Of a DNA stretch of 64,000 nt, positions 25,240-38,129 are shown piece after piece; the stretch's first letter is position 1, and every line of letters starts with the position of its first letter. The notes under the pieces were generated by a model that did no database searches, had not been told where the DNA came from, and saw nothing but the letters and a program-made list of their open reading frames with translations. The position numbers and the translations under genes are program-made. The DNA is from Takakia lepidozioides (taxonomy: Eukaryota; Streptophyta; Takakiopsida; Takakiales; Takakiaceae): assembly GCA_030704615.1 (NCBI GenBank), contig CM060732.1, positions 82,669,171 through 82,733,170 on the forward strand, in the 5' to 3' direction.

Positions 25240-28200
25240 TTAGTACTCTGTCTCCAGAAGTCCATCAATCAATCCAAATTCCATTGCCTGCAAACAAATG
25301 CCAAGTACACCAGCGACCAATTTATGGGCTTTTTCTCATTTCTAACTGTCTAACCAGGTGCACCATATCCTTAATGTACTTCAAACTTGACACTGGAACC
25401 TCTATTTAACTCTCTTCACCTTCCTGCCTCACCTTCTGTTGTGGAGCATATAGAGTAAACCTCAAACTGCCAATGACATGTCACTGACGGTAAGAGTACT
25501 ATGGAAGTTCCAAACTGGGAATGTCTGGCTAGCCAAGTTGTATCTAGAGTGCCACAAGTCTATGCAATATGCCTAAGGCCAAAACCTTAACAGTTCTCAG
25601 TCTAGGGTAGTTAGTTCAAGCATAAGATCCCGCAGGGTTCTCGCTGCAAGGCAATATCCCTTTAGCAAACCATAACCACTCTCCCTCCCTCCCCACACAA
25701 AGCAAAGAATGAATCTGACAAACCTCAGCAGCAGAAAAGAACCGATCGCGATCAGTAAATTTCTGCACCCTCTCCAAGGGCTGGCCTGTAAAGGCAGAGT
25801 ACATCTTGTCTAACTTCTGCACAAGCACACAATAATCTTTCTTTAGCATAGCACTTTGATGTTCAAAAGTAAGATTGAAAGTTCGAGCATGTCAAAAGGA
25901 GGATGCATTTAGTGCTTGTTGCCTCTTGCCATAACGAAAGCTCAAAGTGATGTCCCTGCAGGATAACTAAACTTTTGACAATCATGGAGTTTCCAGGCAC
26001 CAGGATATGAAAGTCCGGCCAACTTCCACATAGGGCTCCAGCACAGCCAACATTGTTCTGATTACAGGAGTTTGACTGTTGATTAAGGGGCTAGTATTAA
26101 CAACAGACTTGAAACCACTGTAGTGATACACCCACAAGACAACAATGGGCTGTGTGTACAAAACACGGGTAGGGAGAGAAATGAAATGAAATTATAACGT
26201 CCGCAGAAAGCTCATAGAGCTTATGGGACAAAATGGAAGAAAACATGAGAGAGGAAACAAAACCAGAGCCAAGAATAAGAACTATTGCTCAAGTGATTGT
26301 CGAAGGGTGAAGGCCTCGTGCAGGTAAGCTGCCAAGCATTTCTGATCCTCATAGTGGAAGACTTCAGTGAGAGATTGGGTTCCGCGGAATAAACAGTGGA
26401 ATCTCCCACGGATCTTGTAGTATAGAGGGCAATAGAAGAAGTGTTCTTCAGTTTCAATTTCCCGGCTGCGCCCTGTGCAGGCTGGACATAGGCGGTCCTC
26501 CCGTTGCAGGTTTTCCCATCTGCCAGTCTCTATCCGTAGGTTGTGGGCACCCACCCTCAACCGCCCCAGTGCCCCAGGAGGGAAGGAGATAAAGATCGGT
26601 ATTGGGCCGCAAGATTCTATCATCTCGGAGCACCAAGAATGCCTCTCGATAGAAGTGGAGCTTTGGCGTGAGATTGGGTAGCTTCCAAGTTCTCTTGACA
26701 TGTAGTTCCATAAGCTCCCTTCTGATGAGTCTGTTGCGGCCCTGTCTCTGTGAGAGAGAAAGAACTCAACTATGTCTGTAGAGAGTGGGAGAGAGAGAGA
26801 GAAAGAATGTACTGATGAGACGTTGCTTGCCGTAGCCTTGCGGCCATAGACCCCGCACCCAGTTTGGGTGGAACAAGAGGGAACAGAAACTACCTTTGTG
26901 CGAGGCTCACTCCAGTAGTGGTACTTACCTTGGTATAAATAATTGGTTCGGGCTTTCTAGATTTCCTCTAGACACAAGCATCAATCTGCTGTGCCCAGAA
27001 ATTAGACCCCACAAGAGCCAGGGCTTAACGCTTGGCCTCAAGTTTTTGAAAGTTGGTGAACAGAGGTAGGGACTCTGTTCCTGCTGGTCCAGAAGAGAGG
27101 GTTGCTCTCTGATGAGAATATCCCAGACATTGTATCAGGAAATGGATATTGTCCTCAGGCGGTCCACACATCAGGTATTGACAATCTCCCTTTCCTCTCT
27201 GCATCTGTTTTTGTTCAAAGGTAGACTCCCCCCACCTTGAGTTTAAGTTTCAGTCTAGTGCTGAGGGTAGGTAGGACCTTCAGATCCCAGAGAGAGAGAT
27301 TGTACTCATAAGACGTTGTTTGCCGTAGCCTTGTGGCCATTGACCCCGCGCCCAGTTTGAGCGGGAAACTCCCAGAGAGAGAGAGAGAGATTGTACTCAT
27401 AAGACGTTGTTTGCCGTAGCCTAGAGAGAGAGAGAGAGAGAGAGAGAATAGAAACTTCATCCTCCTTGCACCTTGATTACATAGCCTTGTGGCCATAGGC
27501 CCAGCCCTGGGGGACCAAGAGAGGTGGAAAGCAACAGAAAGAGAGGAGACAATGTATTCAGTGACCTTTTGCTATGACGTACCCTTGAGGGTATAAACTG
27601 CACTAACAGCTGCTTGTCGAGTATTAAACAAAAGAAAGAATGGGGAAACAGAGAACACAGAGACGTACATCCCGGGAGGTCATGACTTCATTCACTTGGC
27701 GCCTCACATCATCCACCGTCCCCTGAGTGGGCACCAAACACCACCCACTTTTGGTTATCAACTATGGACTCTTACAAAATAGCTCATAAATAATGGAGTC
27801 TCAAACAGGACTTGATGTTGAAAAAGGGGAATTTGCCCTCAGAACAATATACTGTACAAAAACCCCAGCACAGTCCACTTGCTTTCCATCTGCAATAGTA
27901 GAAAGAAACCTGGAGAATATATACTTCACTGCAAAACTTGCCTCTGCACAGAGAGAAGGGAGAATGGACTCTAGATGATGTAGATAGAAAAAGTACCAAA
28001 ACCCTCGAGGCCAAGACCCTGCCCCAGTTTAGTTTGAACAGGGTGCAGGGAGGGAAAGTGAGAAAATTAGAGCAAGAATGTGGAGACAAATATTTGGAAA
28101 GGAGTACACTAGGAGAGTGTAAGAAGGAAACATGACCTAAATGAAGAAATATGAGTACTTGTGCAAAACTCCAGAATGACGATCCTCTCAAACTACCTTT

Positions 28201-31200
28201 GAAGCAAAGCTGGCCATGGCATTATGGCCCTAGACCTTGTGCAGATTTTCTGGAGCAGAAAATGGACAAGAGAAGTAAGACAGGGTATGAGAAGGAGTAC
28301 TCCGCAGCCGCCCTGGGGCTGATGTATCATGATACGAGCATTCGGCATGGAAAAGCGCTTGCCCTTCTCTCCCCCTGCCAGCAGAAGGGCACCTTGGCTG
28401 GCCGCTATGCCAAAGCACACTGTGCTCACTGCTGGCTTAATCTGCACCCACGCGCATAGTGCAAATCAAGAGTTATAATCTGTGACAATTGCTGCTACAA
28501 CAGATGGCCCCCACCAGAGACCTGGAGTGAGAACTCTTCCAGTAGAGTTACAATTCAGCTACAATGGCATGCCTCTGTACATCTAATTCGATTTTGCAAG
28601 ACCCTAACTCTAGCTCAATCCTGACAGAACTGTGGCATTTATGTAGTGAGATGGGGTATTACAGTCAGTACCACTTGTGTTATCGAATACTGCTACAATA
28701 TAAAGAAACAGGGATAGCAATGGGAGGAAGACAGACAGGGAGAAAGTCATGGTGAGAGAAGGTGAGGAGTTTCAGATGGAACAGCCCATGCTCAGATGCG
28801 GAAAAGGATCTACAATTTATAGGTGACCTCTGCATCTGCAATGACAACAGAACCATTGTTGTGATGGACTCCACACCTACCCATGCCATGGTGTCATAGA
28901 TTGCAAGAATTGAATATGTGCTTCCACCCGGGCAATTGATATACATCTGCCAACCCTCATTTGTCCCCACACACAGACATTCATAAGAAACCTTAACCAC
29001 CAGGATTCGGACCTAGGCGGAGAACCACCAACCTATCGCCAAACAAAAGGGACTTGTGCAGATTGTGGAAGTGGTGCAAGAAAAAGGACCCCATGAAGCA
29101 AATATCAAATTTCAGTATGAATTTGTCTAGCAAGAGTCTCAAGGATTCTGAAGGCAACAAATTTAATACTTTTGAGGGCAAACGATGGTCCTGTCACCCA
29201 AATTGGGCAAGTTTCAACAGTTTTACTCTTAACTAGTGCCAATCTACAAAATCCATTTGTAGCAAAAATTCCCTTGAAAGTACTTTAGAACGAAAATTGA
29301 GGTCAATCCCTACATGGAACAATGACCGGATAACCATCACCAGTAGGAACAGCATCCATAGTTCTAGGGAAAACCAAGCTTCAAGAAATGTGAGCGAAAT
29401 GGAAAAGGAGTGCTTCCTCACCTTAATATCCTCGTTCTCGTCAATGGAAGCCAGGGTCAAAAGCTGTGATATGACACGCTGTGCCACCTGCCACACAAAT
29501 TCTTCACAGTATTTGCTACAGGTAATTGTTACTTATAATGCAAACTCTGATAGCCTGGGGCCCTCCCTAACGCTTACTTTGAAGAGTCCAAACTAGGTGT
29601 GGGATTTGTGGCTATAAGGCTGCAAGCACAATTCTGGGGTATATGATCAGATCATGTGGAGATACGGCACAGACCTTCCAGGAGGAAATCCTGAAGGACA
29701 GCCACCTTCATGTACAAAAGGTAGGCCACTGTACAGAGCGCATTCTTTTGTGATGGTAGTACCCATTCTTGCTTTCCTCTGCTACACTGCCCTTCCCCCT
29801 TCCCATCCACCTTCTGAACCCTCCCCGTTTGCTAAATCCAAACTCGGCAAGGGATTCCCACCCTGAGATTTTTTTTCCTGATCCAGATATGGACCAGGGG
29901 CCAGTGGCCATAAGCAAGTGCAAACACAGTGTTACCTTATATCACCTATATACAGACTCAGCAATTGGTACCTGTGAGTTCACTGGTGAGCCAACAAACA
30001 CAATACGGTTGCGAAGCAACAATGTTTGCAAGTCGGTTGGCCCTGAAGGGGTCATCACAGCAGGAACAATTGGGGGTGCCCCTTTCTTTGCTGCCCTTAT
30101 TTCGCCACTGTGCCATCAATAAACATGCAGACTTGTAAGAGAGGGACTCGAAGGCACATACTTGTTGACCATCCATCTGAATGCTGGTTATGTTATATCC
30201 TAAGAAACTAGTCCATATGGTCTAGTTTTCACACAGGAGGGTATGATTCGTGCTGTCTCAAAGCAGCCAACAGGCTGTCAGTTTTAGGATCAGAATTTAC
30301 ATCATACTAGGACCCATAGCCAGCCCCCCCCTGGAAGAGAAACAATGTCATTGTTAGCTGTGACATACCCTTCTGCGTATAGTCCCCATGGGACACTAAC
30401 CCTCCTGGAGTTTGTTGGACCTTCAGCCCACCAGACCAATGAAAGTCAACCCAATTGGTGACAGCGCCTCAACACACAACCTGTTACTAAAAAATGAGAG
30501 TTGACTTGCGTGCTAGGATTGACACCATTCCCAGTGTGATTCCAGCTGCAGCTCTACCACTCTACCTGGGAAAACAAGTGGAAAAAATGGCACTAGCAGT
30601 CACACTGTTGAAGCAAAACGGAAGGTAAGAGACAGACAGAGAAGAAAACAGAATATCACCCATAGTCATATTTCAGCCCTGCAGTATTCCAGTAGCTTCA
30701 AGCAACCGCTTGAGGGAAAAAATTCTGCTATAATGTTAGACGGATGGCCTTTGGATTCCAGGTATGCTCAGGGCTAACACTCTTCGGATGCAATTTGAAG
30801 TCTGCTGCACATGGACTTAAAGGTTCAATCGGGGTGCCTGATTTTAGGGTTTAAGAATGATTCGTGAACGTGCACAATCTTCGGTTTCTTCCAATTACCG
30901 ACTACACTGTGCAACCATGCTTGTGCGTGGTGGTTTGAGGGAGATATATATTCATGAGACAGTTGTGGCACTACCCCTCCCCAAGATCCACCCACAGCGG
31001 GGCCGATGCGCAAGAGAACCCACCTCGTTAAATTCTGTAGATTCCACGAAGATGAAGACGACGCAGACAAGATGCACGTTGGGTGTGGTCTTGCGGGCCG
31101 GAAACTCTTGAGAGACACGCGACGACTTACTAGATGAGAGAAGGACAAGTCAGGTCTGAGGGGCGTGTCTACGAAATGGCTATGGGAGCTCCTCAATGCT

Positions 31201-31235
31201 TGCGGCATCAAGGTTGATGCCGGAGACGCCGCCAT
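25240..31235 (-). CDS. CLPP6: Chloroplast Clp protease proteolytic subunit ClpP6
   Basis: ClpP6 is a catalytic serine-protease subunit of the plastid-stroma Clp core complex. Eight exons on the minus strand join in frame: 31235-31024, 30107-29972, 29487-29422, 28946-28881, 28441-28301, 27722-27669, 25816-25724 and 25287-25240. They total 816 nt and 271 residues, the length I recall for Arabidopsis ClpP6. Residues 1-70 are a Ser/Arg/His-rich chloroplast transit peptide. The mature domain shows [26 protein letters not shown], Ser175 in GIAASQGA, His200 in MIHQPQGG and Asp249 in TDRDRF, so the triad is complete and this is a ClpP rather than a ClpR. The C-terminus is [12 protein letters not shown], typical of ClpP6. 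All splice sites are GT-AG. An alternative ATG lies at 31253. Intron 6 (25817-27668) contains a LINE-A copy and GA-rich repeats. Confidence 0.97.
26165..26760 (-). mobile_element. LINE-A 3' copy in ClpP6 intron 6
   Basis: Reading on the minus strand, this copy carries [30 protein letters not shown] and [10 protein letters not shown], and ends at low coordinate in the tail with ATTTC units (26175-26240). It is 5'-truncated and has small indels. It has the same orientation as ClpP6. Confidence 0.85.
26800..27450. repeat. GA-rich degenerate tandem repeats in ClpP6 intron 6
   Basis: A unit with (GA)n, then ttgtactcataagacgttg and tttgccgtagcc, then a GACCCCGCGCCCAGTTTG-like part, occurs at about 26805, 27298 and 27388. 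The last two are ~90 bases apart. Pure (GA)n runs lie at about 27374-27390 and 27422-27447. Confidence 0.75.
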
Positions 31236-31253
31236 GGCTGCAGATCGCACCAT

Positions 31254-32018
31254 CCCCCCAGACCCTGTGGAGCTGTGCTCTTGAAGCTTGCTGTTTGGTG
31301 GACTCTTTGAGACTCTGCCTGCGGTGTATTTGAACAGGACGTTATTATTCTTGTGGTTTGTTGGTGGATGTGGATTGGGGCAACTCACAGCTCAACTCAG
31401 ACTTATGGTAACTTAACTTATTCTTGTTACACTCAACCAGTGTATGATGGCCTTTTTTCTTTTTCTTTTTCTTTTTGAAAAGGGGACGGAGGCCCTTTTA
31501 ATCTGATGGCCTTTATAAGGAACCCGCTGGGGTCCGGGTTCGGGTTTTTTTTCTAGAGCCAAGTCCGGGTCCGGATCCGGGTTTTTGAAATTGGGCAAAT
31601 CGGTCCCCCGATAGAATTGGCAGGTCAGGGTCGGGGTAAGGTAGTTGCTCCAAAATATTAGCGGGTATCATGGGTTCGGGTTCGGGTCCTAAATTGATTA
31701 AATAAATTAAAAATAAAATATATTTGGCTGGAAAAAAAACTGAATCCTAATGACGATTTTTACTTCAGGACATATTCTTTCAGGACGTGCCATAGATATA
31801 TACCTATGGTTCCTTCACAAACTATATACATGATGACACAAGAATTTAAAAAAATGGTCACACATGTCTGGTAGCCTTAGGGGCTGCAAACCTATTGTTT
31901 GTAGAAATGATCGTGCTGCTAAGAGCAGTGGCTTTCTTTGGAAGTTGGTTAATCGTATCTTACGTGTCTGCCAGTCTTGTTCTAATCCCAATTCAGTTTG
32001 TAACCAGTGTAATTTGCA
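31254..32018. promoter_or_regulatory. ClpP6 upstream flank with CCGGGT-rich low complexity
   Basis: This should contain the ClpP6 promoter. From about 31520 to 31690 there are many GGGTTCGGG/GGGTCCGGG units (degenerate hexamers). I see no gene. Confidence 0.5.
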
Positions 32019-32150
32019 TACAGTCGGCCCTCTTTAAATGTTATGCATGGAGAGTAAGGAAAACATAACATTTACAGATATATAACAACTAACCGTAAAG
32101 GAGGGAGAAATATCCTACCATAACATTTTATTTATTTATTTATTTTTTGG

Positions 32151-32961
32151 TTAACCCTTAAGTTCCCAAACCCTTTTTTGACTTTTTACCAATTCTGGGT
32201 ACCCAGCTGCAGTAAATTACCCCTATTCCTACCAAAAATCATCCAGAGATTCCAGCCTTATAGCAGTGGGCCCACCTCATTTATGCATGACGTCCACTGC
32301 GGAAATTGTGAGATTATAACATTGGCCCGGACCTCAAATATCAGGTCCCAAAGAAAAAGTGCGAAAGAAATAGGTTTGACCAAATCAAAACCTAGCTTTA
32401 TCCAATTTTGCTTGCCCCAAGACCCACCATTTCCAAATCAATAGTGGAGTGGCTATGATCCCACTAAATCAGGTCCAACTGATTTTTTCACCTATGGTTG
32501 CTATGCATGCAATTACATGGGGGTTGAAATCTCAAAATTGACAAGAGAAAATGTGCCTCCAAATGAAGTACTTTTTTTTCTACAAAATTTTTAAAAGCCA
32601 ACAGTGGATGTGTGTATGTAATGCTCACACACCACAAGGTGAAGTGTTTTTTCCAAAATTGTTAATTTTCTGCCAAAAATGGCCTTTGGAGTGCAATATG
32701 TTTTGGGCTTGTTTACCTGCCACGTCAGCGGTCAACAAGCCCTTTTCAGGCCCAAAACGTAAATGAGAGATCTAAGATATTTTTTTGTAGGTAGTAGCTT
32801 TTGTTTTTTTTCTTAGTTTTATTTTTTGCATCATACTCGAGACAAATCCCTTGTCATTAAAGCTTCAGGAGTGGGCCCCATCAGATTAGATCTGCAAAAA
32901 TTTGGTCCAACTGCAAATTCAAAGTGACCCCATTCAGGTCGCTTGGGAACTTGAGGGTTAA
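32151..32961. mobile_element. piggyBac-like MITE with TTAA target duplications
   Basis: TTAA at 32151-32154 is followed by CCCTTAAGTTCCCAAAC. On the other strand, TTAA at 32958-32961 is followed by CCCTCAAGTTCCCAAGC, so 15 of 17 TIR bases match. TTAA targets with CCC-starting termini are the piggyBac hallmark. The 803-base interior has no transposase ORF, so it is non-autonomous. Confidence 0.75.
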
Positions 32962-33289
32962 CAGGGGGATTACTGCCCTGGTTAATTTTATTATAAAATA
33001 TTTTGGGGGGCAAGCCCTAATACATTATTTAGGATTATTTTGGGGGGGGGAAATTAAAACCCCTTTAATGCCATAAGGCACACACACCGTGATGAGTGGA
33101 TGGAGAACTTAGCCAGAGAGCGACTCCTTTGACTATGTAATAAGACGACTGTGGCGACCAACTGCCTAAAGTGACCTGTCCATTACTAGAGCTGTCCATT
33201 ACTAGAGCTGAGATATAAGTAGGCTGATCCGACCAGGAAGTACCCTAGGGATTAGCAACTAACCAATCCCACAGGCTTATTATTGTTCA

Positions 33290-35246
33290 ACGGTAATTGA
33301 GCCTAGATGATGTCGCTGAGGATTTTATGTGTTTCCAGTTAACCACCCGGTCGAATTTCGGGGATGCTATGGATTGTCGAGCGTATGTTTCGCCATTGTA
33401 AGGGCGGAAGCTCCGGCCACGTGCAGGAGTCCTCCGAGGCGGTGACACAGATGAGGTTGTGGCGCGCCCAGGTGTTCCTAAATGCCTCGTAGATGGCAGC
33501 CGCTCCTCGTGAATTGCGTTGGATGTCTGCACAAAGTTTAGCCCAGGCCTTTCGGGATTCAATACCAAGATCATAGAAGATGAGTGCCATATATTGAGGT
33601 AGTGTTTCCAGAGAAGGTTTTGGAGCATCTGGCCTTCCATAGATGCCATAGGACTAATCCTCGAAGGGCTTCGAATACAGGGCATGGGAGAGATTTCTGC
33701 TTGGATTGAGGGTTATAATTGAGGAGGATGTCAATAATTGAGAGGGGCCTGGGGCTCCAGTGGCTATAGAATTCCTTTACAAGAGGCCAGATTGTTCGAG
33801 GGGCCAAGCATCCCAGAAGCGCATGCTCTATGGTTTCCAGGATAACCGAAGGACAGCATGCACAGAGGAGCGAAGATTGGAATTGAAGCCACTCCCCCAC
33901 TTTCAATACCATGTTGGCAATCTACCAGAGGAGGGCCGCCACCTTGGCTAGTCTTGATCCAAACAAATCCCCAGATGATAGTCCATTTCTCATTTAGAAA
34001 TCCGTGGTGGTGCCACCTTGAGTCCCACTTAGATTGTAATGGTTGGGTGTTCAATAGGGCTTTGTATCCCTTCTTTGTTGAGTAGGTGAAGAAGGGGTGG
34101 GGACCTCCGGGAAAGGTCCACGACCATTCACCCAGATCCAGGGGAAGCTCAGCCAGAGGTCTGCCTAGGACCCAGAAGAATCTATTAACCTGCAGCCATT
34201 CGGCGGTGGTTTCCAGGGGTGGCGGGATAGGGTTCATCTCCTTGGAAGCGAAGACTCCATCCACAGATCCTGACCGGGGTTGGGGGGTCCAGGGAATATC
34301 AATGACTTGATCTGAGAGGAGCTGGAGCAGCATTGTGCCCTGATTGATGGAGAAAAGAAAGATTGCATGATGCGAGGCAGTGGAATCTTGCACAAAGAAG
34401 ATGGACAGGCTGCCTGGGGCAGCTGCGGTCCCAACTGCAAGCTGGTTAGCCATCGGGGAGGGATGGAGCGTTTGATTTCTTCCAGGCCTTTGGCAGCTCT
34501 CACTTTACCAACCATTGTGGCAATGGTGTCCATTGATTTCCAGTCCCCATTTGCCCATAAATGACCGATCTTGGAAATTCCAAGGTGATCCCAGGCTGAT
34601 CATCGTTTTGCCTCTTTCTTTTGGATAGCCAATGGAAAGTTTGAATTGAGAAAGAGGCTTTGGTGAATGGTTTCGTAGAATGATGTAGGCTCTGCCTTTT
34701 TAAAGGAATTTCTTGAGTTTGTCCCAGGATCTCCATATGGTTTGCCAAAGCGGGGTCCCTACCATCTTGTGTTTAAACCCCTGAGTCATCCATCTGAAAA
34801 AAGGGTTCCATTTGGCTCTTTTGAGGGGCGAAGCCTGCATATTGTGTGGGGCCAAAAGGAACTTCCACCATCTCCCCTCTGGACCAAGAAAACGAGGAAT
34901 CCATTTCGGTCAGATGTTTAGAGCCCTAATATGAAAGTTGGCGCTTAAGATTGGCTAGGATTGGGGCAAATCTTTGATCGTCCGATAGGCCAATGTCAAA
35001 GGTGTATCCCAGCAGGATTGTAGATTCACCTGGCTGAAGCCATGTAAGGCCATGTTGGGAGCCCCAGGTTGGTAGTGGGCCCATGGTTGTAGCCGTGAGG
35101 TCACCCACCAAGATTGCTGAAGTCTTGTTCCAATTCGCCTTGAATCCTAAGGCCGAGCAGAATGTGTTGAGTGTGATCCACCGTAGAGTCCAGATTGGCA
35201 GTATCTGCCTGGAGCATCAGGAAGGTATCATCCAAGAACATAAAAT
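33290..35246 (-). pseudogene. L1-type LINE, 3' half (RT palm to zinc-binding domain)
   Basis: On the minus strand the frame enters from across CACTA-1 with THIVDFMFLDDTF (the FLDD stands for the RT YADD box). It continues through LQADTANLDSTV and KANWNKTSAILVGDL-like RT segments in shifting frames. It ends in a plant-L1 RNase H/zf-RVT region: WTFPGGPHPFFTYSTKKGYKALL, then CACCPSVILETIEHALLGC with the zinc-binding cysteines and histidine. Multiple frameshifts make it non-functional. The lower border near 33290 is approximate; no clear poly-A was found. A tandem 18-base word lies in the 3' flank near 33188-33220. Confidence 0.8.
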
Positions 35247-35399
35247 CACTACAATACAAACTGGGCTTTTCGACTCTGTATTTGACTCATTGTTTAGTCA
35301 TTTGCGACATTTTTACTCCCAGCCTCCATAGTCGAACATGCGTGACAAAGGTCAAGTCGTTTCAGTCAAGCAGTCGAATCCAGATGCCAGGTTCTGACA

Positions 35400-35600
35400 G
35401 TGAAATGTGACAGTAAAACCTAGGGGGTGACGTGTAGGCAGCACAGTATGACGTGGATGCGACGTGGCTATGACGTGGCTATGACGTGTAGTAAAGTGGT
35501 TTAACTGAATTATAAGGTGGATGCATGACGTGTAGTGAGTGGCTTAAGGGCAGAGTGACGTGGATGCATGACGTGTAGTAAAGTGGTTTAACTGAAGTGG
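35400..35600. repeat. CACTA-1 sub-terminal repeats (TGACGTG motif)
   Basis: ATGACGTG(T/G) recurs at least six times, and the longer word gatgcatgacgtgtagt with aaagtggtttaactgaa repeats. Sub-terminal arrays are the expected binding sites for a TNPA-like protein in CACTA elements. Confidence 0.7.
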
Positions 35601-36192
35601 AACATATTGACTATGTTCCATGATGTTTAGTATGCGGTTTGACTGTAAATCAGTGATAGTGAGTTTGCTTGACTTTGTATATTGTAATATTCTACTGTGA
35701 AGCAATAAAAGAGGACACATTTTAGTAAATATGTCACTCTGGAGGTGTATATACATATATACATATAAATATAATAATACATATATATATATGAATTGGG
35801 AGGCTTTTTATTTAATATTTGGTTTTTTTTGTTTATTACTGTTATTTCGTTTTTTTCATTTACTTTTAGTTTATATCTGTACGTATGTGAATTAGTGGAT
35901 ATTGTATTTAAATTTTTTGATTCGCTGCACTGCATTGAAAATATATTACAAATACAACAAAATATAGAATACAAATACAGGTCAGAACCAAAAACATTTG
36001 GATGGCTCAAAACTGGTTTTATATCAAGAGTGATTTGCAAAACAAGTTTTGGCCACATTCTACAAATGACCAACATGAGGGCCATGTTGCCATATCCATA
36101 GAGCACTGCCTAACTGAAGTCATTGAGTAAGGATAATCTGCTGTGCAGCTAGGTCCAGCACTATCGTGGACATGTCAAGAGAACATTAGAAA

Positions 36193-37701
36193 TCATTTTG
36201 AGAATGAATTCAGGTAGTTCCAGAGAATGGTGGTGCCAGCTACCTTGTCACCCAAAGTGACATCTACTTCCAGGGTTGCCTTGAAATACATATCCACCAA
36301 GGCAGTGTTTAGAGTGACAACTCCAGCTTTGACGATGTCATCATGGACCTTTGTGCCCTTTTGATGGCTGTCAGGCTCACATTTGACGTAGATGTACACC
36401 AGGGGAATGTTCAGAATGACATCTGGTTAAATTCCAGCTTGGATAATGTCACCATAAACCTCTTTGCCCCTTCCCAGGGCTGCTAGGCTCGCATATGCAT
36501 GTTACAAAAACAAATGAACATGACGGCCTGGTCTGGCTTCATCCCTTCCCACATCATTTGCTCTTATGTTTCCAAAGCCTTAATCCCATACCCATGCTGC
36601 ACATACCTTGCAATCATGGCACTCCAAAATACCACAACTCGTTCAGCCATATTGTCAAACTCTCCCTTCACATCAGGCTTGCTGCACCCACATTTGGCAC
36701 ACATGTCCACCAAGGCAGAGTTCAGAATGACAATTTCCCCTTTAACGATCAGCATAAGCAAGGGGAAGGAGACAGCAGAGCTGCTGCTCTCTCCCAGCGC
36801 CAAAAAAACCAAAAGAAAAAAAATGGAGGGGCTGAGAGAGCCGCCATGGCTGTGAAGTACCAATATGCTGCAACGTGATGTGGTTGGGCTTCACCCCTTC
36901 CCCCATCAATATTTGATCATAGGTCTCCAAAGCCTCCATACCATGTCCCTGCTGTGCATACCCTGCAAGCATCACCCATTCACAATCTCCAAAGCCTCCC
37001 TGCCAACCCAGTATATAAACAGAGTACACATAAGTTCCTTGCTTTGCATCCTCAATGCACCCACATTGGGCATACATGTCCACCAGGGCAGAGTTCAGAA
37101 TGACATCTGGTACAATTCCAGCTTTGACAATGTCAACATAGACCTCTTTGACCTTTTCCAGGGCTGCCAGGCTTGCATAAGCATTGCAATCACACAAAAA
37201 CGTGATGTGGTTGGGGCTTCACCCCTTCCCCATCATTTGATCATAGGTCTCCAAATCCACCATCCCACGCCCTGCTCTGCATACCCTGCGATGCTTGTGA
37301 GTGTGTACCTGTTTTCCAGCTTCCAGACCTTTTTGGCGTGAATCCACATCATTTGTTGGCACTAGGAAAGGGTTGAGACTGAGCTACTCAACTACTCCCT
37401 GGTCTTACATAGTGGGTTTACATAGTGTGCCAAGCACAACATCTGGAGCCAAAGCCTCCATCCAGTGCCCCTGCTGTGCATACCCTGCAAGCATCGAGTT
37501 CTACGACACCACATCAGCTCTGACAATGTTGCCATGGGCCTCTTTGCCCTTTTCCAGGGCTGCCAGGCTTGCACACGCACTGCAACCGCACACAAACCTG
37601 ATCAGCCCAAAACCAATGGCCAGCCTCTCACTGTGGTGGCAAAGAGAAAATTCCTTTTCCTCCTCCCCCACATCATGCAATACAAAGCGCGTATCAGACA
37701 C
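36193..37701 (-). pseudogene. Captured pentatricopeptide-repeat (PPR) gene fragments, several copies
   Basis: Minus-strand frames repeat PLS-class PPR signatures: SLAALEKVKEVYVDIVKAG, ILNSALVDMYAQCGCIEDA, MLAGYAQQGHGMEALETYDQ and GVKPNHITLQ (36742-37197). Related pieces lie at 36193-36399 (DIVKAGVVTLNTALVDMY), 36564-36863 (ILNSALVDMCAKCGC, YVQHGYGIKALET) and 37392-37701. PPR proteins bind organellar RNA. Here the units are short, mutually similar, out of frame and inside a transposon, so this is captured and internally amplified sequence. Confidence 0.82.
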
Positions 37702-38129
37702 ATACCCCGCCTCCTTTCATCTGCCCAGACAATCTTCTCAGCTCAGCATGGATTTCCTTAATTGGGATGCAACTTGTCATCTACAGCAAGGTGTGCACCC
37801 TGTTGCCAACCCCAATGCAGCAGCGACTTGGCTGCTTTCTAACCCCTCTGACCTTCATCATTCTTCTCACCTTTGCAGTACCTGCCAGCTGCAGCATACA
37901 TGTTTGATACCAACACATAAGTCACGGCATCCTGACTGCTGCTAGCACCTGACAATGACAGCCTAGATTTGTTCTAGGAAACACCTAACTCAACTTATCA
38001 TACTAGTTCCTATGGTCAATTGCATCTGCTACTCTTTGTAATCCAACAAGCATTCACCTTTTTGCCTCGATTGTCCCGCCATTGCCTGGGGTCAGAAAAG
38101 TATCAGAATTCAACATGAAAATTTAGGGC

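Noticed and set aside
25724-28441. ClpR (inactive) subunit instead of ClpP
   Set aside because: Ser175, His200 and Asp249 are all present, and the C-terminus LETEY fits ClpP6.
30825-31388. Single 187-codon minus-strand ORF as a gene
   Set aside because: Only its middle part is real (ClpP6 exon 1, 31235-31024). The rest is upstream leader and intron 1 read-through.
36193-37701. Functional PPR gene
   Set aside because: Fragments are short, frame-shifted and mutually duplicated within CACTA-1.
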